From Candidatus Aminicenantota bacterium (lineage in GTDB: Bacteria; Acidobacteriota; Aminicenantia; Aminicenantales; Aminicenantaceae), in assembly GCA_011772495.1 (NCBI GenBank), contig WVZL01000025.1, positions 28,106-92,105 on the forward strand: a stretch of 64,000 nucleotides of DNA, read 5' to 3'. A program made the translations under genes and the position numbers. Below are positions 50,729 through 60,833 of the stretch, in pieces; position 1 is the first letter of the stretch; every line of letters starts with the position of its first letter. The notes under the pieces are model-generated. The model was not told where the DNA came from and did no database searches. It saw nothing but the letters and a program-made list of their open reading frames with translations.

Positions 50729-51883
50729 ATGGGTGAGTGGAAAAACACAGCCGACGTTGTCATTGTTGGCGGAGGAATCATGGGAGCCAGCACAGCCTAT
50801 TACCTGGCGAAGCGCGGCCAAAAGGACGTGGTGCTCCTGGAAAAGGACCTTCTGGCCCAAGCCACAACCGGACTGAGTGTGGGGGGAATCCGTCAGCAGT
50901 TTTCGCATCCGGCTAATATCCTTTTATCCCAAGAAACCTTGCGCCTCTTTAAACGCTTCCCAGAAGAGTTCGACACTGACATCGGTTTTCATCAAGTGGG
51001 ATATCTTTTTCTGGCCCAAGAAGAAGAAACCTGGAAAGAATTTTTGGACAATGTCAACCTTCAAAGGAGTTATAAAGTTCCGGTTGAAGTATTGAATCAA
51101 AGAGAAATCAAGGAACGCTGGCCTTACCTGGAGACAGATGATTTAAAGGGAGGTACTTTCTGTGCTGAAGATGGTTATGCTGATCCCTACAGTGTGGCCA
51201 TGGGTCTGGCTAATGTGGCCAGAAAGGATGGAGTATGCATCGAGGAAAAAACAGAATTAACCAGCATCCAGGTTGAAGGAGACAGAATCCAAGGAGTCGA
51301 GACCAATAAAGGCTCCATCTCCACACCGGTCGTCGTCAATGTGGCAGGCCCGTGGAGTGGCAAAGTCGCCAAAATGGCTGGCGTTGACCTTCCAGTAAAA
51401 CCCTACCGCCGTCAAGCCTTCGTGACCACTGCTTTCAAGGATATTCCCAAGCCAATCCCCTTGATCCTTGACTTCGATGTGAGCTTTTACTTTCGAGAAG
51501 AAGGACCTGGAATCCTCATGGGGAGGAGTGACCCGGATGAGCCATCAAGCTTTAGTACTAACGTGGATTGGAATTTTCTAACCAAGGTTACAGAGACGGC
51601 TGTTCTGAGGGCTCCTGTCCTCGAAAAGGCACAAATCAGGCGAGGCTGGGGAGGGCTCTACACCATTTCTCCTGATAACAACCCGATTATCGGGCCTTTG
51701 CCTGGAGTGGAAGGCTTCTATTGCGCCAGCGGTTTCTCAGGCCACGGCTTTCAGCATGGACCTCCGGCTGGGCGCATCCTGAGCGAGCTCATCCTTGATG
51801 GCCAGACCGGCTTTGACCTTACCCCTTTTTCGTATGACCGGTTTAACACAATGAGGAAAATAGTAGAGAAGAGGGTGGTGTGA
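50729..51883 (+). CDS. FAD-dependent amine/amino-acid oxidoreductase (sarcosine oxidase beta / ProDH beta-like)
   Basis: DVVIVGGGIMGASTAYYLAKRG, GLSVGGIRQQFSHP, RRGWGGLYTISPDNNPIIGPLPGVEGFYCASGFSGHGFQHGPPAGR. Confidence 0.88.
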   Translation: MGEWKNTADVVIVGGGIMGASTAYYLAKRGQKDVVLLEKDLLAQATTGLSVGGIRQQFSHPANILLSQETLRLFKRFPEEFDTDIGFHQVGYLFLAQEEETWKEFLDNVNLQRSYKVPVEVLNQREIKERWPYLETDDLKGGTFCAEDGYADPYSVAMGLANVARKDGVCIEEKTELTSIQVEGDRIQGVETNKGSISTPVVVNVAGPWSGKVAKMAGVDLPVKPYRRQAFVTTAFKDIPKPIPLILDFDVSFYFREEGPGILMGRSDPDEPSSFSTNVDWNFLTKVTETAVLRAPVLEKAQIRRGWGGLYTISPDNNPIIGPLPGVEGFYCASGFSGHGFQHGPPAGRILSELILDGQTGFDLTPFSYDRFNTMRKIVEKRVV

Positions 51884-51884
51884 G

Positions 51885-52880
51885 ATGTTTAAATTAAAAA
51901 TCCTTACTAGAGAGGAAGTGCGCCAGCTGGTGACCATGGCCCAGGCCATTGCTGCGGTCAAAGAAGCTTTTCTGCAGCTTTCCGCTGGCAAATCAATCCT
52001 GCCATTGAGGACTCAGGTTCCGGTTGAAAGCCAAGATGGGGTAACTCTTTTTATGCCTGCTTATTTATCCACCAGTGACGCCCTGGGAGCCAAGATCGTC
52101 TCCGTCTTTCCCAAGAACGTGAACAAGGACTTACCCACGATCCATGCTCTCATGGTCCTAGTCAATCCAGAGACCGGACAGCCAGCAGCCGTGATGGACG
52201 GGACCTATCTAACAGCCCTCCGAACAGGAGCTGCCTCTGGTGTGGCTACTGAAATCTTAGCCAGAACCGAGGCTTCTGCGGCAGCTATCATCGGAGCAGG
52301 GATTCAGGGACACACTCAATTGGAAGCTGTGTGTACGGTCCGAACTATCAAAAAAGCCTGGATTTATGACTCCCGGCTTGAAGCTGCTACGGCTTATGCC
52401 AAGGCTATGAAAAAGCAGGGAGGTCCCATTCCGGCTGACATTTCTGTGGCTGACTCAGCAGCTCAAGCTGTCCGAGAAGCTGACATTATCTGTGCAGCAA
52501 CAACATCTACAGAACCGGTATTCGAAGATGAGGACCTCAAGCCAGGGGTACATATAAACGGCATCGGCTCTTACACCCCAGAAATGCATGAAATTCCCTC
52601 CCAGACAGTTGCCCGCTCCAAAGTCATCGTCGATTCCCGTTCAGCCTCTTTGGCTGAGGCCGGTGATTTGATTATCCCTATGAAAGCAGGCTTAATAAAT
52701 GAAGAACACATTCACGGGGAAATCGGAGAGATCGCAGCCGGAAAGATTCCAGCCCGGGAATCTGACGATGAAATCACCTTCTTTAAGTCCGTGGGACTGG
52801 CTGTTCAGGATGTGGCTGTGGGCGAGCTCATCCGGCGCCAAGCTGAGCGGCTTGGCATGGGGAAAGAAGTGGAGATATGA
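51885..52880 (+). CDS. Ornithine cyclodeaminase/mu-crystallin family; predicted delta1-pyrroline-2-carboxylate reductase
   Basis: [83 protein letters not shown]. Confidence 0.88.
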   Translation: MFKLKILTREEVRQLVTMAQAIAAVKEAFLQLSAGKSILPLRTQVPVESQDGVTLFMPAYLSTSDALGAKIVSVFPKNVNKDLPTIHALMVLVNPETGQPAAVMDGTYLTALRTGAASGVATEILARTEASAAAIIGAGIQGHTQLEAVCTVRTIKKAWIYDSRLEAATAYAKAMKKQGGPIPADISVADSAAQAVREADIICAATTSTEPVFEDEDLKPGVHINGIGSYTPEMHEIPSQTVARSKVIVDSRSASLAEAGDLIIPMKAGLINEEHIHGEIGEIAAGKIPARESDDEITFFKSVGLAVQDVAVGELIRRQAERLGMGKEVEI

Positions 52881-52961
52881 TACACTCTTAAGGTTATCAC
52901 GGCATAATAAGTGGATAGATCATAACCAAAGAAAACAAATCAGAAAGAAAAATAAGAAAAC

Positions 52962-53870
52962 ATGAAATCAGGTTTGATATTTGATATCAAAAGATATGCC
53001 ATTCATGACGGACCAGGAATACGCACCACTGTTTTCTTCAAAGGTTGTCCCTTGCAGTGCCCGTGGTGCCATAATCCAGAGGGGCAGGAATCGAATCCCG
53101 AGCTTTCCTTCAACAAGACGAGATGCCTCGAAGGTTGCTCAGAGTGTATAAAGATTTGTCCGCAAGACGCGCTTTCCCGCGTAAATGGCCTTGTTTCCAT
53201 AGACAGAGATAAATGCGATTTATGCGGGGACTGCGCTCCAGCCTGCCCAACCGAAGCCCTTGAAATCATCGGCAGGGAGCTGAGTGTAGAAGAGGTGATG
53301 GAAGAGATCGAGAAAGACAGAGTATTCTTCGAGGAATCTGGCGGCGGAGTGACATTTTCTGGTGGAGAACCCCTGGCGCAGCTTGAATTTTTGAAGGCGG
53401 TACTCGATAAATGCAAGAAAAAGGGTGTTCATACCGTCCTGGACACTTGTGGATACGCCCCTTACGAGGATTTGGAGAAAATCGCAAAAAAAATCAATCT
53501 TTTTCTGTATGATTTTAAATTGCTGGATGATAAAAAACACCAAGAAGCCATGGGAGTATCGAATAAACTCATTATCCAAAATTTAAAGAAACTCTCAGCA
53601 AAGGGCAGCAATATAGTTGTCCGCATCCCGATCATAGAAGGTGTAAACGACACCGATGAAAACATCATTGGGACCGCGAAATTCATAGCCTCTCTACCTG
53701 GAATAAAGGAAATAAGCCTCCTTCCCTATCACAAAGGAGGTCGCCAGAAGTACTCCAGGTTGAACAAAGCCTCCAGGATGGATAAGGTTCTTGCGCCTTC
53801 AAAGGAGAAGATCAAAAAAACAAAGAAAAAATTGGAACGCTATGGTTTTCGGGTTAAAATAGGAGATTAG
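52962..53870 (+). CDS. Glycyl-radical enzyme activating enzyme (radical SAM, with ferredoxin-like insert)
   Basis: DGPGIRTTVFFKGCPLQCPWCHNPE; CSECIKICPQDAL and CDLCGDCAPACPTEAL; TFSGGEPLAQ. Confidence 0.96.
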   Translation: MKSGLIFDIKRYAIHDGPGIRTTVFFKGCPLQCPWCHNPEGQESNPELSFNKTRCLEGCSECIKICPQDALSRVNGLVSIDRDKCDLCGDCAPACPTEALEIIGRELSVEEVMEEIEKDRVFFEESGGGVTFSGGEPLAQLEFLKAVLDKCKKKGVHTVLDTCGYAPYEDLEKIAKKINLFLYDFKLLDDKKHQEAMGVSNKLIIQNLKKLSAKGSNIVVRIPIIEGVNDTDENIIGTAKFIASLPGIKEISLLPYHKGGRQKYSRLNKASRMDKVLAPSKEKIKKTKKKLERYGFRVKIGD

Positions 53871-53874
53871 GGCG

Positions 53875-56238
53875 ATGGAAGAAAGGATAAAAAAACTCAG
53901 GAAGCAGACAATCAGTGCCAAACCTACTCTCTCTTCAGAAAGAGCTGTCCTGATCACAGAATTCTACAAAAGCGCCTTGGCCAACCAGGTCTCTGCTCCT
54001 GTAAGAAGGGCCTTGGCTTTCAAATACTTGCTGGAAAAGAAAAAGATCTCCATCAACGAGGGGGAATTGATCGTGGGAGAGAGAGGACCTGCTCCCAAGG
54101 CCACTCCTACCTATCCCGAGATCACTACCCACAGTCTCATAGACCTTAAGACCCTGAATTCGCGGCAAAAAACATCTTTTTCGGTGAGCGAAAAAATAAA
54201 GAAACTATATCAAGAGGAGATCATTCCTTTCTGGAAAGGAAAATCCATCCGAGATAGAATTTTTGCGGAAATGTCTCCGGAGTGGAAGGATGCTTATGAA
54301 GCGGGAGTTTTCACGGAGTTCATGGAACAGCGAGCGCCAGGCCATACAGTGCTGGACGATAAGATATACAAAAAAGGATTCCTGGATTTCAAAGAAGATA
54401 TCAAAAGAAATCTAAAAAAACTTGACTTTCAGGAAGACCCGGAAGCCTACGAGAAAAGGGAACAGCTGCGAGCCATGGAGATCGCAGCTGAAGCTTTGAT
54501 TCTTTTTGCCGAGCGCCACGCCCAAAAAGCCAGAGCACTGGCCAAGCGGGAGAAAAACCAGAAGAGAAAAGAAGAACTGAGAAGAATTGCCGAGATTTGC
54601 TCGCGTGTTCCTGCCCATGCTCCCCGCGATTTCTGGGAAGCCCTGCAGTATTACTGGTTCGTCCACCTGGGAGTGATCACTGAGCTCAACGGCTGGGATG
54701 CCTTTAATCCTGGAAGACTCGACCAGCATCTCTACCCTTTTTACAAGAAAGGATTGAAGCAAGGGACTCTAACCAAAGAAAAAGCCAAGGAACTGCTGCA
54801 GGCCTTCTGGATTAAATTCAACAACCAGCCAGCTCCCCCAAAGATCGGCGTCACGGCTGAAGAAAGCAGCACCTACACGGATTTTGCCCTGATAAACACA
54901 GGAGGAGTAAAGGCCGATGGCTCGAACGGTGTGAACGAGCTCTCCTACCTCATCCTCGATGTCATCGAAGAAATGAGAATCCTGCAACCGAGTTCAGCTG
55001 TTCAGATCAGCCAGAAGACCCCGCACAGCTTCTTGAAAAGGGCTCTGAAGATCATCAAAACCGGCTTCGGACAGCCATCGATCTTCAACACCGACGTCAT
55101 AGTTCAGGAGTTAGTGAGGCAGGGGAAATCCATCCAAGACGCCCGCAATGGCGGGACCAGTGGCTGTGTGGAAACCGGCGCTTTTGGGAAGGAAAATTAC
55201 AATCTCACCGGGTACTTCAACCTGACTAAGGTGTTGGAGATAACATTAAATAACGGAAAAGACCCGAGAACCAGGAAAAAAATCGGATTGGAAACAGGAG
55301 ACCCGGCCCGATTTAGCACGTTTAACCAGCTCTTTGAGGCCTTCAAGAAACAGGTTAACCATTTTGTGGATATCAAGATTAAAGGAAATAACATCATCGA
55401 GAGACTCTATGCCGAACACATCCCAGCTCCTTTCCTATCACTCCTCATTAACGACTGTATCGCCAAGGGAAAGGATTATCACGATGGCGGAGCTCGATAC
55501 AACACCTCCTATATTCAAGGCGTGGGAATGGGAACCATGACTGATGCCTTGACCGCCATTAAATACAATGTCTATGACAAGAAAATCATAACCATGAAAG
55601 ACATGCTGAAGGCTCTGCAGGAGAACTTCAAGGGTCAGGAGATCATTCGCCAGAGGCTCTTGAATAAAACTCCAAAATACGGAAATGATGATGATTATGC
55701 TGATGAGATCATGAAGTCCATATTTGAAACCTATTTTAAGGCTGTTGATGGAAGACCCAACACCAAAGGCGGCACCTACAGGATAAATCTTCTGCCCACT
55801 ACTGTTCACATCTATTTTGGCCGGGTGGTGGGAGCGACTCCGGATGGTAGAAAAGCCTCAGAACCTCTATCCGAGGGAGTCTCGCCTGTTCAGGGCGCTG
55901 ACCGAAACGGACCGACAGCGGTGATAAAATCAGTGGCCAAGATGGACCATATCAGAACCGGAGGCACGCTCCTCAACCAGAAGTTTACTCCTCATCTGCT
56001 GGCCGATGAGGAAAGAATGGATAAACTGGCTCATCTCATCCGGTCCTATTTCAAACTCGAGGGCCACCATATCCAACTCAATGTTGTCGATGCCCAGACC
56101 CTCCGGGCTGCGCAAAGAAATCCTGAAAAATACAGAGACCTTATCGTGCGGGTGGCGGGTTACAGCGATTATTTCTGCGACCTCAACAAAGACCTTCAGG
56201 ATGAAATCATCTCCCGGACTGAACACCAGGCTTTTTAA
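53875..56238 (+). CDS. hypD: Glycyl radical enzyme, predicted trans-4-hydroxy-L-proline dehydratase
   Basis: Thiyl Cys431 in GGTSGCVETG, glycyl loop RVAGYSDYF; H157, D275, S331, D336, F337, E433, Y447, T642 align at a constant offset with C. difficile HypD active-site residues (numbering from memory). Confidence 0.88.
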   Translation: MEERIKKLRKQTISAKPTLSSERAVLITEFYKSALANQVSAPVRRALAFKYLLEKKKISINEGELIVGERGPAPKATPTYPEITTHSLIDLKTLNSRQKTSFSVSEKIKKLYQEEIIPFWKGKSIRDRIFAEMSPEWKDAYEAGVFTEFMEQRAPGHTVLDDKIYKKGFLDFKEDIKRNLKKLDFQEDPEAYEKREQLRAMEIAAEALILFAERHAQKARALAKREKNQKRKEELRRIAEICSRVPAHAPRDFWEALQYYWFVHLGVITELNGWDAFNPGRLDQHLYPFYKKGLKQGTLTKEKAKELLQAFWIKFNNQPAPPKIGVTAEESSTYTDFALINTGGVKADGSNGVNELSYLILDVIEEMRILQPSSAVQISQKTPHSFLKRALKIIKTGFGQPSIFNTDVIVQELVRQGKSIQDARNGGTSGCVETGAFGKENYNLTGYFNLTKVLEITLNNGKDPRTRKKIGLETGDPARFSTFNQLFEAFKKQVNHFVDIKIKGNNIIERLYAEHIPAPFLSLLINDCIAKGKDYHDGGARYNTSYIQGVGMGTMTDALTAIKYNVYDKKIITMKDMLKALQENFKGQEIIRQRLLNKTPKYGNDDDYADEIMKSIFETYFKAVDGRPNTKGGTYRINLLPTTVHIYFGRVVGATPDGRKASEPLSEGVSPVQGADRNGPTAVIKSVAKMDHIRTGGTLLNQKFTPHLLADEERMDKLAHLIRSYFKLEGHHIQLNVVDAQTLRAAQRNPEKYRDLIVRVAGYSDYFCDLNKDLQDEIISRTEHQAF

Positions 56239-56299
56239 AGATTGAAGCTCGGCCTCAGCAACGGAATTTTTTAAAATGTTCTAGAGCTTATTTTCCAAG

Positions 56300-57220
56300 T
56301 CAAGAGCCCGTGCCTCTTCCATGGTGCAAAGTCAAAAGGTAGGTTTCTTCGACGCCGGTAAGGTTGACAGCCTTGGTGGCTAGCTCAAGCCCGAAACAAG
56401 CCGCAGTGACAGGGTCCTTCCCTTCCATCAACCTGGCTGCTGTGGCCCCGCAGAAAACATCCCCGCAACCAGTTGTATCCACCACGCTTTCTGCCTCCGA
56501 AGATGCGATCTTTTCTAAGCCTTCAGGAATCATCACTATTCCGCCTTCTTGACCTAAGGTCATAAACACCGCTTTTACACCCAGCTCCATGGCTCTCTTC
56601 CCAAAACGGGCTATTTCCTCCTCATCTGGCAACCGCTGGGGGTGACCGAGCATGGAAGCCACTTCCTGTTTGTTGGCCTGCAAATAGTCAACCCCCTCTA
56701 CCCAGGCTTCCCAATCTGCAAGGGAAACATAGCCCCTAGGCTTCTGGAGCTTTTTGGCCAGGGCTAAGGAATGAATATCTATCCAAGCCGGACAGGAAGC
56801 AGAGTCAGTGATTTTTTTCCAGTCTTTAAGTTCGATATCAAAACCAGAGTTTAAAACGAGAAGGAGCATGCCAAATCCAGGAAGTTCCTTGACAATTTGA
56901 GCAGTACCCAGCGGAGGAACCACGGATTTCAAAACTTCCTCTCGCTCTCCTTTCTCAGGATAATGGAGCTCCACTCGATTTCCAGGACCTGGGACGTACT
57001 GAATGCCTGTTTGATCAAGATGAGACCAGCTCTCAATGATTTCCTTAACCTGAGGAACCAGTTCTGCGCCTAGGTTGGTATAAAGGGAAACCTCCTTCTC
57101 CAAACCGCAGAGGACAGCTGCCTGGTAGAGAACACCTCCTATCCCTTCAAAATTCAATCCTGACTCATAAGATATCAGATCATGAGTTATGGTACCCAAG
57201 AGAGCCGCTCTTTGACTCAC
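56300..57220 (-). CDS. PfkB-family carbohydrate kinase
   Basis: GVLYQAAVLCGLE, VDTTGCGDVFCGATAARLMEG. GTG start at 57220. Confidence 0.87.
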   Translation of the reverse strand: MSQRAALLGTITHDLISYESGLNFEGIGGVLYQAAVLCGLEKEVSLYTNLGAELVPQVKEIIESWSHLDQTGIQYVPGPGNRVELHYPEKGEREEVLKSVVPPLGTAQIVKELPGFGMLLLVLNSGFDIELKDWKKITDSASCPAWIDIHSLALAKKLQKPRGYVSLADWEAWVEGVDYLQANKQEVASMLGHPQRLPDEEEIARFGKRAMELGVKAVFMTLGQEGGIVMIPEGLEKIASSEAESVVDTTGCGDVFCGATAARLMEGKDPVTAACFGLELATKAVNLTGVEETYLLTLHHGRGTGS

Positions 57221-57223
57221 CTC

Positions 57224-57300
57224 GCTAGTCCTCTGTTGATCTCTTTAGTCTTCATTATTAATCTTCACTCGTTAATCGCCCTGTTTGTCAATCTGTTTTT
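57224..57300. repeat. Degenerate 9-bp repeat tract
   Basis: gctagtcct ctgttgatc tctttagtc ttcattatt aatcttcac tcgttaatc gccctgttt gtcaatctg; weak period 9. Confidence 0.4.
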
Positions 57301-57375
57301 CGCTTCACACTCCAGATGGTCGCTTTTGCCTTTATTATGATATATTATTAAGCCCTGAGATGGAAAGCCATAAAC

Positions 57376-58644
57376 ATGGATGAGTTAAAAGCCAAAGCAA
57401 GGGCCTTGATAGATGAATTCAAGGGCAAGAATTATATCTGTGGCCTCGGCTGTTTGGAGAATACCGGAGCGCTGGCAGCATCCCTGGGAAAAAAGGTTCT
57501 TTTCATCACCAACCTTAACCGCAGGAGTCCTGAGGTTTTTCATCAGCTTCTCGATTCTTTAATGCAGGCCAAATTGGACACAGAAGGGCCCTTCCCCTCT
57601 GCTCAGCCGAATTCTCCCCAGGAAGATGTGGAGACCATAAAAGAAGAGATCTTGAGGGCAAAGCCTGATGCTGTGCTGGCCGCCTCTGGCGGCTCAGGAA
57701 TCGATGCTTCCAAAGCTGCCCTAGTCCTGGCGGCGTTGGGCGGCAATATCGAGGATTATTTTGGGATGGGAAGAGTCACTGAAAAGCTTAAAATCTCTGG
57801 AAAAGCGCTTCTCCCCTGCATTGCTGTTCAGACAGCTTCCAGCTCTTCTGCTCATCTTACGAAATACTCCAACATAACAGACCTTAGAACCCATCAGAAA
57901 AAACTCATCGTCGACGAGGCGATTGTGCCTCCCAAAGCTCTTTTCGATTATTCCTTGACCGAATCCATGTCAGCCTCTTTCACCGCGGATGGCGCCTTTG
58001 ACGGCCTGGCCCACTGCCTTGAAGTCTACTACGGAGCCAAACCTGATTCCTACCAAAAAATCGAGGAAATCGCCCTGATAGGCATCGAATTGATTATTGC
58101 CTCTCTGGAAAAAGCAATTGCTGAACCCTTGAACCAGGAGGCCAGAGAAGGTCTTGGTCTGGGGACAGACCTGGGCGGCTATGCCATCATGAAGGGCGGC
58201 ACCAATGGTGCTCACCTCACGAGTTTTTCCTTAGTAGATATTCTCAGTCATGGCCGTGCTTGTGCTCTGCTCAATCCTTACTACACTGTCTTTTTTGCTC
58301 CAGCCATCCAAAAACAGCTCCAAGAATTGGCCAGACTCTTCTCCAAATATGGTCTGATGGAAGAATCACCGAGAAGTCTCCAAGACCAAGAACTCGGCTT
58401 GGTTGTGGCCGAAGCCTTGATCGAGCTGAGCAGACGGGTGAACTTCCCCACAACTCTTGGCGAAATCGAGGGCCTGAGTGATTCCCATATTCAAAAGGCG
58501 CTTCAAGCTGCTAGAAATCCTCAACTGGAGATGAAGCTTCGCGACATGCCCGTTCCTTTAACACCAGACATGGTGGATGAATACATGAAACCAATCCTGG
58601 AAGCCGCAATGGAAGGAGACTTCAGCCGCATAAAAACTCTTTAG
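57376..58644 (+). CDS. Iron-containing alcohol dehydrogenase family
   Basis: AASGGSGIDASKAALVLA, PCIAVQTASSSSAHLTKYSNI, FDGLAHCLEVYYG metal-binding region. Confidence 0.87.
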   Translation: MDELKAKARALIDEFKGKNYICGLGCLENTGALAASLGKKVLFITNLNRRSPEVFHQLLDSLMQAKLDTEGPFPSAQPNSPQEDVETIKEEILRAKPDAVLAASGGSGIDASKAALVLAALGGNIEDYFGMGRVTEKLKISGKALLPCIAVQTASSSSAHLTKYSNITDLRTHQKKLIVDEAIVPPKALFDYSLTESMSASFTADGAFDGLAHCLEVYYGAKPDSYQKIEEIALIGIELIIASLEKAIAEPLNQEAREGLGLGTDLGGYAIMKGGTNGAHLTSFSLVDILSHGRACALLNPYYTVFFAPAIQKQLQELARLFSKYGLMEESPRSLQDQELGLVVAEALIELSRRVNFPTTLGEIEGLSDSHIQKALQAARNPQLEMKLRDMPVPLTPDMVDEYMKPILEAAMEGDFSRIKTL

Positions 58645-58706
58645 AAAGGTAGGTCAACGCGACTGGCTGGCCAGGTGAAAAGAGAGAGGCTGTTTAGCAA
58701 AGATTA

Positions 58707-60080
58707 ATGAAAGAAGTCGACTTTGATTTAGGCCATACCAGCTTCTCCATCAAGGTTCCTGTTCATACCGATATCCTGGCCATGGGAAAAGCGCTCCCCT
58801 TGTCTAATCCTGAGGCCAAGATCTGCCAGGCCCTCAGAAACCCTACGGGCTGCTCTCCGCTTGAATCCCTAGTCCGGAAAAAGCTGGAAAGCAAACCTGA
58901 AGCCAAGGCAGTGGTAGTCATCTCAGACAACACCCGGCCAGTTCCCTATTCAGGCGAATCGGGAATCCTTCTCCCGATTGTTGAGGAAATGATAAAAGCA
59001 GGTCTCGAACCTTCCCGAATTCGAATCCTGGTGGCCACAGGTACGCATCGGGCCATGACAGACGATGAACTGAGAGAAATCATTGATCCGAGGGTGTTTT
59101 CACTGAATCTTCGCATCATCAATCATGACAGTCGTAATTTCAGCGAACTAAAGGCAGTAGGTCGGACTGAACTGGGAGGAGAAATCCTCCTGAACCGCCA
59201 TTATTTAGAAAGTGACCTGAAGATTCTAACCGGACTGGTAGAAAGCCACTTCATGGCCGGGACTTCGGGTGGAAGAAAATCCATCTGCCCCGGAGTTCTG
59301 GCGGAAGAGTCCACCTATGTGCTCCACAGCGGACCGGTCCTGGCTTCCCCCAGAGCAACGAATCTCATCCTAGAAGGAAATCCAGTGCATGAAGAAGCTC
59401 TCCGAGTGGCCAAGATGGCTGGATGTGATATGAACGTCAACGTCACTCTTGATTCCGATTATAGATTGACGGGAATATTTGCCGGCGACCTGGAGAAGGC
59501 CCACCTGGCAGCAGTAGAAAAACTACGGAGCTATGTGGCTATTCCCGCTCAGAAAAAATATGACCTAGTCCTCACTCATACCGGGTATGTGGGAGTCAAT
59601 CATTATCAAGCAGCTAAGGCTGCCGTAGTTGCAGCGCCCTTGATTAAGAGCCAGGGAATCTGTCTCTTAGCCGCTCACCACACTGATCCAGACCCCATAG
59701 GTGGCTCTAATTATAAAAAGATGATGCGTAGGCTTGGAGAATTGGGGACAGACAAATTTATCGATATGATCCTTGATCCTTCCTGGACCTTTGTTCCTGA
59801 ACAGTGGGAAGCGCAGATGTGGACCCGCCTTTTTAGAAGAATTCCTCCTGAGAATCTGATCTATTGTTCCCTGGAAATTCCAAGAGAGGCCTTCTCCTGG
59901 CTGCCTGAAACAGACGCTCGCAGCCTGGTCAAGGGAGCAAAAAAACTTCCAGGATTAGTAGAGAGCTCTCTTGGGATAGCGCTTAAAAAACTGCGCTCTT
60001 CCTTGCCCAGAGAACCTCGGGTCGCCTTCCTTCCCGATGGACCTTACGGCATTCCCGTCCTTGAAGGTAATCAAGTTTAG
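58707..60080 (+). CDS. LarA-like (lactate racemase domain) protein
   Basis: ISDNTRPVPY, VATGTHR, INHDSRN, GLVESHFMAGTSGGRKSICPGV (LarA-type His and Lys). Confidence 0.87.
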   Translation: MKEVDFDLGHTSFSIKVPVHTDILAMGKALPLSNPEAKICQALRNPTGCSPLESLVRKKLESKPEAKAVVVISDNTRPVPYSGESGILLPIVEEMIKAGLEPSRIRILVATGTHRAMTDDELREIIDPRVFSLNLRIINHDSRNFSELKAVGRTELGGEILLNRHYLESDLKILTGLVESHFMAGTSGGRKSICPGVLAEESTYVLHSGPVLASPRATNLILEGNPVHEEALRVAKMAGCDMNVNVTLDSDYRLTGIFAGDLEKAHLAAVEKLRSYVAIPAQKKYDLVLTHTGYVGVNHYQAAKAAVVAAPLIKSQGICLLAAHHTDPDPIGGSNYKKMMRRLGELGTDKFIDMILDPSWTFVPEQWEAQMWTRLFRRIPPENLIYCSLEIPREAFSWLPETDARSLVKGAKKLPGLVESSLGIALKKLRSSLPREPRVAFLPDGPYGIPVLEGNQV

Positions 60081-60110
60081 ACCAAGCCGCTTTTATGCTA
60101 GACTGAGTCT

Positions 60111-60833
60111 ATGATCTATCATTTGGGAACTTCTGGCTGGAGTTATCAAGGCTGGAAAGGAAGATTCTATCCCGAAGAGCTTTCTCAAAAAGAATGGTTT
60201 CCTTTTTATGTGCAGCATTTCAACACCGTCGAGATCAACATGACCTTTTACCGCTTTCCCAAGCCAGAGACCTTGCAAGGATGGTTCAGTAAAGTTCCCG
60301 AACAATTCAAATTCACCCTTAAAGCCAACCGCCAGATCACCCACTACAAGAAAATAAAGGGAGTTAAAAGCGATCTCAACTATTTCTATATTCTCGCCGA
60401 TAATCTCCGCGAAAAACTGGGCTGTATCCTCTTCCAGCTGCCACCTTCTCTAACTCTGGACCTAGGTTTGTTGGAAGAGTTTCTCTCCAGCTTATCCGCG
60501 GAACATAAGAATGTGATCGAGTTTCGCCATGAAAGTTGGTACACCAAAAAAGTCTATGACCTTCTTGAATCTTATCGTGCCATATTCTGTGTTGTTTCTT
60601 CCAAGAAAGTGCCCAACACTGTAGTGGAGACCGCAGAGACCTGCTATTTCCGGTTTCATGGTCTCACCGGCGGATACAGGTACTCCTACCCGGATGAAGA
60701 ATTAGAGGAGTGGACAAAAAAAATAAAGAAAACCAAAGCCAAGGAAACTTATATTTATTTTAACAACGATTACCAGGCTTATGCAGTGGCCAACAGCAAA
60801 AAGCTCGGCGAATTCCTCCAAATAGAGGAGTGA
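60111..60833 (+). CDS. DUF72-family protein
   Basis: YHLGTSGWSYQGWKGRFYPEEL, NTVEINMTFYRFP, FRFHG. Confidence 0.92.
   Translation: MIYHLGTSGWSYQGWKGRFYPEELSQKEWFPFYVQHFNTVEINMTFYRFPKPETLQGWFSKVPEQFKFTLKANRQITHYKKIKGVKSDLNYFYILADNLREKLGCILFQLPPSLTLDLGLLEEFLSSLSAEHKNVIEFRHESWYTKKVYDLLESYRAIFCVVSSKKVPNTVVETAETCYFRFHGLTGGYRYSYPDEELEEWTKKIKKTKAKETYIYFNNDYQAYAVANSKKLGEFLQIEE

Noticed and set aside
53875-56238. Pyruvate formate-lyase, choline TMA-lyase or glycerol dehydratase identity for the GRE
   Set aside because: PFL has adjacent Cys-Cys at the active site; here a single Cys in SGCVETG, and the surrounding residue set fits HypD better.
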